From Spirochaetes bacterium RIFOXYC1_FULL_54_7 (GTDB lineage Bacteria > Spirochaetota > Spirochaetia > Treponematales > UBA12059), in the NCBI GenBank assembly GCA_001830645.1, contig MIBM01000140.1, forward strand, positions 1,821 to 9,386: a stretch of DNA of 7,566 nucleotides, written 5' to 3'. The position numbers and the translations under genes were made by a program. Below the pieces are notes generated by a model. The model saw only the letters and a program-made list of their open reading frames with translations. It was not told the DNA's origin and did not search any database. This document shows, piece by piece, positions 1 to 7,566 of the stretch; positions within the stretch are counted from its first letter, which is position 1, and every line of letters begins with the position of its first letter.

Positions 1-48
1 GCTCCATCGGCCGCATGGTCGATGGTGTCACCACGAAAGGAGTCTACA
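1..48 (+). promoter_or_regulatory. rplK leader with Shine-Dalgarno that fixes the start
   Basis: This is the only sequence visible upstream of rplK. It contains AAAGGAG at 36-42, six bases before the ATG at 49, which is a near-ideal ribosome binding site. An in-frame ATG at 22 would add nine residues (MVSPRKEST) that do not belong to the L11 family, and nothing resembling a Shine-Dalgarno sequence precedes it, so 49 is the start. In many bacteria nusG lies just upstream, but none of the three frames here reads like a NusG C-terminus. The operon promoter and any L1-binding leader must lie to the left of the window. Confidence 0.8.
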
Positions 49-480
49 ATGGCTAAGAAAGTGGTCACCGCGCTCGTGAAGCTGCAGTGTCCGGCCGGCA
101 AGGCTACGCCGGCGCCGCCGGTGGGACCGGCTCTCGGTCCTCATGGCGTAAGTGCGCCTCAATTCTGTCAGCAGTTCAACGACAGGACCAAGGCTATGGA
201 GGCAGGGCTTACTATTCCTGTCCTTATAACCATTTACAAGGACAAGACCTTTACCTTCATCATGAAGACCCCGCCTGCCTCGGTCCTCATAAAGAAGGCC
301 ATCGGTCTGGCCAAGGGTTCTCCGATTCCGCACAAGCAGAAGGTGGGCAAGATTTCCCACGCCAAGCTCACGGAGATTGCAAACCTCAAGCTCAAGGACC
401 TTTCGGCCAACGATATCGCAGCAGCAGAGCGAATCATCGCCGGTACTGCCCGAAGCATGGGCATCGAAGTGGAGTGGTAG
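49..480 (+). CDS. rplK: 50S ribosomal protein L11
   Basis: This gene encodes L11 (143 aa, normal family length of about 141-144). L11 binds the GTPase-associated region of 23S rRNA at the base of the L12 stalk and helps factor-dependent GTP hydrolysis and stringent-response signalling. The N-terminal domain has the proline-rich segment [10 protein letters not shown] at residues 21-30, where the prolines line the thiostrepton-type antibiotic site. The KTPPASVL segment follows at 73-80. The C-terminal rRNA-binding domain ends with GTARSMG at 132-138. Residues 31-39 read PHGVSAPQF instead of the common QHGVNIMEF, which I associate with spirochaetes. The stop codon is 3 nt before rplA, and the rplA Shine-Dalgarno sequence (GGAG, 471-474) lies inside the end of this gene, so the two are probably translationally coupled. 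Confidence 0.98.
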   Translation: MAKKVVTALVKLQCPAGKATPAPPVGPALGPHGVSAPQFCQQFNDRTKAMEAGLTIPVLITIYKDKTFTFIMKTPPASVLIKKAIGLAKGSPIPHKQKVGKISHAKLTEIANLKLKDLSANDIAAAERIIAGTARSMGIEVEW

Positions 481-483
481 GCC

Positions 484-1167
484 ATGAAGCACGGTAAGAA
501 ATACCGCGAAGCGGTAAAGAAGATAGACAGTTCCAGGTCATATGAGATTGACGAGGCTTGCTCCCTGGTTAAGGAAGTCAGGACCGCCAAGTTCGACGAG
601 ACTGTGGAAGTGCATGTCCGCCTCAACCTCAAGAAGAGCCAATCGGTCCGCGACACCGTCGTTCTCCCCTACCAGTTCAGGGGTGAGAAGAAGGTGCTTG
701 TGTTCTGCAAGCCAGACAAGGAAAAAGAGGCCATGGATGCAGGCGCCGCCTTCGCAGGCAGCGATGAGCTCATCGAAAAGATCAAGGGCGGCTGGATGGA
801 GTTCGACATCGCGGTTGCCACGCCTGACATGATGAAGGACGTGGGCAAGCTCGGTATGATCCTTGGTCGCAGGGGCCTCATGCCCAATCCCAAGACCGGT
901 ACCGTTACCTTCGACATCAAGGCTGCCATTGCCGAGCTGAAGAAGGGCCGTACCGAGTTCCGCACCGACAAGACCAGTATCATCCACATCGCCGTGGGCA
1001 AGGTATCCATGGAACCTTCCATGATAGCTGAAAATCTCAAAACCCTTCTCGGCGAGATAAACCGCAAGAAGCCCTCCGATGCCAAGGGCGAGTTCGTACA
1101 GTCCGTGTATCTGGCCGGAACCATGAGCCCAAGCGTCCGGGTTGCCCTGGCCAAGGCAGAGAGGTAG
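484..1167 (+). CDS. rplA: 50S ribosomal protein L1
   Basis: This gene encodes L1 (227 aa, slightly shorter than the 234 of E. coli). L1 forms the mobile stalk beside the ribosomal E site that helps release deacylated tRNA. In many bacteria it also represses its own operon by binding the mRNA. The family signature GMILGRRGLMPNPKTGT is intact at residues 124-140, followed by a typical KKGRTEFRTDKTSIIH region at 153-168. A segment that usually reads VLPHGTG followed by a basic stretch here reads VLPYQFRGEKKV (residues 60-71), as I recall for treponemal L1. The start at 484 is supported by GGAG 9 nt upstream and by the MKHGKKYREA N-terminus. The stop is 3 nt before rplJ. Whether it autoregulates cannot be judged, because the operon leader lies outside the window. 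Confidence 0.98.
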   Translation: MKHGKKYREAVKKIDSSRSYEIDEACSLVKEVRTAKFDETVEVHVRLNLKKSQSVRDTVVLPYQFRGEKKVLVFCKPDKEKEAMDAGAAFAGSDELIEKIKGGWMEFDIAVATPDMMKDVGKLGMILGRRGLMPNPKTGTVTFDIKAAIAELKKGRTEFRTDKTSIIHIAVGKVSMEPSMIAENLKTLLGEINRKKPSDAKGEFVQSVYLAGTMSPSVRVALAKAER

Positions 1168-1170
1168 ATT

Positions 1171-1710
1171 ATGGCCCTCCGTGGAAAAAAACTTCAGCCG
1201 AGCAAGATCGAGGCCATCGAGGCGGTAAGCGCCAAGATACAGAACAGCCGAGACTTCATCTTCACAGATTACCGCGGCCTTACCGTGGAGCAGATCACCG
1301 CCCTGCGCGGCCAGCTTCGTGAAAAAAACGCGGAATACCACATCATCAAGAACAACTTTGCGCGCCTGGCCTTCGAGCGCCTGAAGTATCCTGATGTATC
1401 CGGCGTCCTGGTTGGTCCTACGGCCATAGCCTTTGCCAAGGATGATTCCAACGAAGTCGCCAGGATCCTGGTCGATTTCGCCAAGGAACACCCTGTGGTC
1501 AAGCTAAAGGGTGGTCTTGTAGACAAGGCCTTCTATGACCAGACACAGGTAGAAGCATTCTCGAAACTGCCGGGCAAGAGTCAGCTTATCTCCATGCTCA
1601 TGAGTGCCATGAAGGCGCCCCTGCAGAACCTGGTGTACGCCATGAACGGTGTTCCCACAAAGCTGGTGCGTACTCTTCAGGCAGTGGCCGACCAGAAGGC
1701 CGGCTCCTGA
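1171..1710 (+). CDS. rplJ: 50S ribosomal protein L10 (stalk base, P0-like)
   Basis: This gene encodes L10 (179 aa; E. coli 165). L10 anchors L12 dimers through its C-terminal helix and attaches the stalk to 23S rRNA next to L11. Visible family segments are FTDYRGLTV at residues 31-39, VGPTAIAF at 81-88, KLKGG at 111-115 and LPGKSQLISMLMSAMKAP at 133-150. The C-terminal helical stretch from about 150 to 175 is the expected L12-binding region. AGAGG at 1160-1164, overlapping the end of rplA, gives a ribosome binding site 6 nt before the ATG. With only 3 nt between rplA and rplJ there is no room for the structured L10-binding leader that many bacteria carry ahead of rplJ. Two A7 tracts occur at 1185-1191 and 1322-1328, unusual in this GC-rich gene. 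Confidence 0.97.
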   Translation: MALRGKKLQPSKIEAIEAVSAKIQNSRDFIFTDYRGLTVEQITALRGQLREKNAEYHIIKNNFARLAFERLKYPDVSGVLVGPTAIAFAKDDSNEVARILVDFAKEHPVVKLKGGLVDKAFYDQTQVEAFSKLPGKSQLISMLMSAMKAPLQNLVYAMNGVPTKLVRTLQAVADQKAGS

Positions 1711-1723
1711 GTTGTATCCAGTT

Positions 1724-1750
1724 CCGGGATTTTACCCGGGTTGTTTGTTC
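1724..1750 (+). terminator. Weak attenuator-like hairpin after rplJ
   Basis: CCGGG (1724-1728) and CCCGG (1735-1739) form a 5-bp, all-GC stem around a 6-nt loop. The T-rich stretch TTGTTTGTTC (1741-1750) follows. The shape is that of an intrinsic terminator, but the stem is short and the T tract is interrupted by G, so partial termination, pausing or 3'-end protection is the most that can be claimed. It begins 13 nt after the rplJ stop codon, so it would separate the rplK-rplA-rplJ message from rplL. Confidence 0.35.
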
Positions 1751-1757
1751 GGTAATC

Positions 1758-1840
1758 AGCGGTCAGGCTTCCGGTTGGCTGCCGTACCTGTCCGCTTTAT
1801 AACCTTCCCGTAAGGGAGGCGCCCGCGCCGTGAGTGCGGG
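1758..1840 (+). other. Cluster of hairpins in the rplJ-rplL spacer
   Basis: Three stems follow one another. AGCGGTCAGG (1758-1767) pairs with CCTGTCCGCT (1787-1796) as nine pairs around one T-T mismatch. CTTCCC (1804-1809) pairs with GGGAGG (1814-1819), with one G-T wobble, around GTAA, a GNRA-type tetraloop. CCCGC (1822-1826) pairs with GCGGG (1836-1840). So many stems in a 160-nt spacer suggest a structured RNA. It could be a processing site, a translational control element for rplL, or a displaced ribosomal-protein binding site. I could not match it to a known family by eye. The first stem overlaps the promoter candidate at 1775-1803, so some of the pairing could be incidental. Confidence 0.4.
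1775..1803 (+). promoter_or_regulatory. Candidate sigma70-type promoter for rplL
   Basis: TTGGCT (1775-1780, 4 of 6 matches to TTGACA) lies exactly 17 bp from TATAAC (1798-1803, 5 of 6 matches to TATAAT). Spacing is optimal and transcription would start near 1810, leaving a leader of about 60 nt that includes the hairpins at 1804-1819 and 1822-1840. An extra promoter here would raise L12 output relative to L10, fitting the several L12 copies needed per ribosome. The call rests on motif and spacing only; chance matches of this quality do occur. Confidence 0.4.
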
Positions 1841-1870
1841 TGATCGTTTCAGCCATAAGGAGAAGATAAT

Positions 1871-2257
1871 ATGGCAGCTCTCAGCACTGATCAGATCCTG
1901 GATGCGATCGCCGGGATGACCGTTCTCGAGGTTTCGGAACTTGTAAAGGCCATGGAAGTAAAGTTCGGCGTTACTGCCGCCGCTCCCGTTGCCATGGCAG
2001 CCGGCCCCGCCGCCGCCGCCGCTGCTCCTGTGGAAGAGCAGACCGAGTTCACCGTAATCCTCAAGTCAGGATTCCCTGCGGACAAGAAGATTTCCATCAT
2101 CAAGGAAGTCAGGGCCATCACGGGCCTCGGTCTCAAGGAGGCCAAGGATCTCGTTGAAGCCGGTGACAAGCCCTTGAAGGAAGGCGTTCCAAAGGATGAG
2201 GCCGAGAAGGTCAAGAAGCAGATTACCGAAGCCGGCGGTACCGTCGAGATCAAATAA
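1871..2257 (+). CDS. rplL: 50S ribosomal protein L7/L12
   Basis: This gene encodes L12 (128 aa, usual length about 120-130), the multi-copy stalk protein that recruits and activates the GTPases EF-Tu, EF-G, IF2 and RF3. The N-terminal dimerisation domain, which binds L10, spans about residues 1-34. A flexible Ala/Pro-rich hinge spans about 35-56. The globular C-terminal domain starts near TEFTVILK (58-65) and contains the factor-binding surface around [19 protein letters not shown] (78-96), ending GGTVEIK. AAGGAG at 1857-1862, 8 nt before the ATG, is a strong ribosome binding site. The gene is separated from both neighbours by long structured spacers, unlike the tightly packed rplK-rplA-rplJ group, which suggests its expression is set separately. 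Confidence 0.98.
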   Translation: MAALSTDQILDAIAGMTVLEVSELVKAMEVKFGVTAAAPVAMAAGPAAAAAAPVEEQTEFTVILKSGFPADKKISIIKEVRAITGLGLKEAKDLVEAGDKPLKEGVPKDEAEKVKKQITEAGGTVEIK

Positions 2258-2292
2258 GGATCTTGAAGGCACGTATCCGTTCGATTCTCTTG

Positions 2293-2313
2293 CCCCGGCG
2301 CCATGCGTCGGGG
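2293..2313 (+). other. Strong hairpin upstream of the attenuator
   Basis: CCCCGGCGC (2293-2301) and GCGTCGGGG (2305-2313) can pair over nine positions, with one G-T wobble, around a CAT loop. The loop would be five bases if the closing pair opens. It ends exactly where the next hairpin begins, so the two could stack coaxially. No T tract follows directly, so it is unlikely to be a terminator alone. It may act as a pause signal, a processing site or a barrier to 3' exonucleases. Confidence 0.5.
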
Positions 2314-2348
2314 AGGTACCGGATGCTTCACCGCGTCCGGTACCTTTT
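2314..2348 (+). terminator. Probable attenuator between rplL and rpoB
   Basis: AGGTACCGGA (2314-2323) and TCCGGTACCT (2336-2345) are perfect 10-bp inverted repeats around a 12-nt loop. The 3' arm runs into TTTT (2345-2348). A stable stem followed by a short T tract is the layout of a leaky intrinsic terminator. The stem lies 56 nt after the rplL stop, the right place to lower transcription into rpoB and rpoC. The T tract is too short to expect full termination, and rpoB has no obvious promoter of its own, so read-through must be substantial. Confidence 0.5.
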
Positions 2349-2349
2349 C

Positions 2350-2373
2350 GCGTCTCTTGACGCCTTTGTTTCC
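2350..2373 (+). terminator. Second, smaller attenuator-like hairpin
   Basis: GCGTC (2350-2354) and GACGC (2359-2363) form a 5-bp stem around a TCTT loop. The T-rich stretch CTTTGTTTCC (2364-2373) follows. It begins two bases after the T tract of the preceding hairpin, so the pair resemble tandem weak terminators. Alone it is marginal. GACGC could instead pair with two other GCGTC copies at 2305-2309 and 2333-2337. Confidence 0.3.
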
Positions 2374-2413
2374 TCCGGGGTTCCCATTCGGGTCCGTTCG
2401 TGGGTCTCTCTGG

Positions 2414-2462
2414 GGGCTTCGGACTTACCCAGGAGGCGTTGCGATGGTTCTTCCCGAAGCCC
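2414..2462 (+). other. Longer-range stem in the rplL-rpoB spacer
   Basis: GGGCTTCGG (2414-2422) is perfectly complementary to CCGAAGCCC (2454-2462) with 31 nt between them. A competing pairing exists: GTCCG (2392-2396) with CGGAC (2420-2424) uses part of the same 5' arm. This could be an RNA processing site such as an RNase III substrate, or one state of a folding switch. Nine perfect pairs in a GC-rich spacer are suggestive, not proof. Confidence 0.3.
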
Positions 2463-2576
2463 GGCTGGAACGAGGGCAACGAATGAGCATGAATGTTACG
2501 CGGGTAGCCTCTCGGGGCTGGATTGCTTTTCAGTATAGATAGTTAAAAACCGGCGGAACCACGACAGGGGGTAACG

Positions 2577-7566
<4,990 letters not shown>

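Larger units (their letters stand above)
2258..2576 (+). promoter_or_regulatory. Long non-coding rplL-rpoB spacer
   Basis: This 319-nt stretch holds no believable gene. Short reading frames from 2263 (TTG) and 2303 (ATG) encode Arg-rich, low-complexity peptides without a ribosome binding site. It does contain two abutting strong hairpins (2293-2313 and 2314-2345), a third small hairpin (2350-2363) and a longer-range stem (2414-2422 with 2454-2462). I looked for sigma70 promoters. The only -10-like match near rpoB, TATAGA at 2534-2539, has no acceptable -35 at 16-18 bp. The rpoB ribosome binding site AGGGGG (2566-2571) closes the spacer. In E. coli the equivalent gap is also about 320 nt and contains an attenuator and an RNase III site; the similarity in role is inference. 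Confidence 0.7.

Noticed and set aside
22..48. Upstream ATG extending rplK by nine residues
   Set aside because: The added residues are foreign to L11, no Shine-Dalgarno sequence precedes it, and it would place the real one (36-42) inside the coding region.
3..56. A frame ending at TAA (54-56) that could be the tail of an upstream gene such as nusG
   Set aside because: The peptide ([17 protein letters not shown]) does not resemble a NusG C-terminus and would overlap rplK through its ribosome binding site; there is too little sequence to support a gene.
87..497. A 136-codon plus-strand frame overlapping rplK
   Set aside because: It is the +2 shadow of rplK, with Gly/Arg/His-rich sequence, no ribosome binding site and no family features.
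538..1491. A 317-codon minus-strand frame across rplA and rplJ
   Set aside because: rplA and rplJ share a reading frame, and this antisense frame is in register with both; the same codon-bias effect explains it. The minus-strand frames at 4824-5708 and 6739-7458 have the same cause.
2534..2539. TATAGA as a -10 element for an rpoB promoter
   Set aside because: It matches only 4 of 6 bases, and no acceptable -35 hexamer lies 16-18 bp upstream (the bases there are CTCGGG or similar); there is no extended -10 TG.
2263..2542. Small plus-strand ORFs (91 and 79 aa) in the rplL-rpoB spacer
   Set aside because: They begin at TTG or at an ATG inside a hairpin loop, have no ribosome binding site, encode Arg-rich low-complexity sequence and overlap strong RNA stems.

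Overview
This window is one continuous, plus-strand stretch of the bacterial ribosomal-protein/RNA-polymerase operon: rplK, rplA, rplJ, rplL, rpoB and the first 494 codons of rpoC, which runs off the right edge. Gene order, lengths and motifs are canonical. No mobile element, CRISPR array, tRNA or foreign gene is visible, and I found no undescribed system. The less ordinary material is in the two long spacers and in a few lineage-specific residues.

The organism is probably a moderately GC-rich spirochaete (Spirochaetota, likely close to the Treponema/Spirochaeta group). This rests on remembered family features, not a search. L11 has [10 protein letters not shown] where most bacteria have GQHGVNIMEF or similar. 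L1 has PYQFRGEKK in place of the usual PHGTG-containing segment. RpoB carries Asn at the position equivalent to E. coli Ser531, a known spirochaete trait linked to natural rifampicin resistance. RpoB also lacks the roughly 100-residue insertion that E. coli has near its C-terminal third. The start of RpoC reads very like treponemal RpoC.

Layout: 1-48 is a short leader holding the rplK Shine-Dalgarno sequence. rplK (49-480), rplA (484-1167) and rplJ (1171-1710) are separated by only 3 nt each and are probably translationally coupled. A 160-nt spacer (1711-1870) follows, with several hairpins and a good sigma70-like promoter candidate just ahead of rplL (1871-2257). A 319-nt spacer (2258-2576) holds no credible gene. 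It has adjacent strong hairpins with short T tracts that look like an attenuator between the ribosomal genes and the polymerase genes. rpoB (2577-6071) and rpoC (from 6085) are 13 nt apart.

Together the genes encode the L1 stalk protein, the L11/L10/L12 GTPase-associated stalk, and the two large catalytic subunits of RNA polymerase. The two spacers sit where expression usually has to be reset: upward for L12, which is needed in several copies per ribosome, and downward for beta and beta', which are needed at lower levels than ribosomal proteins.
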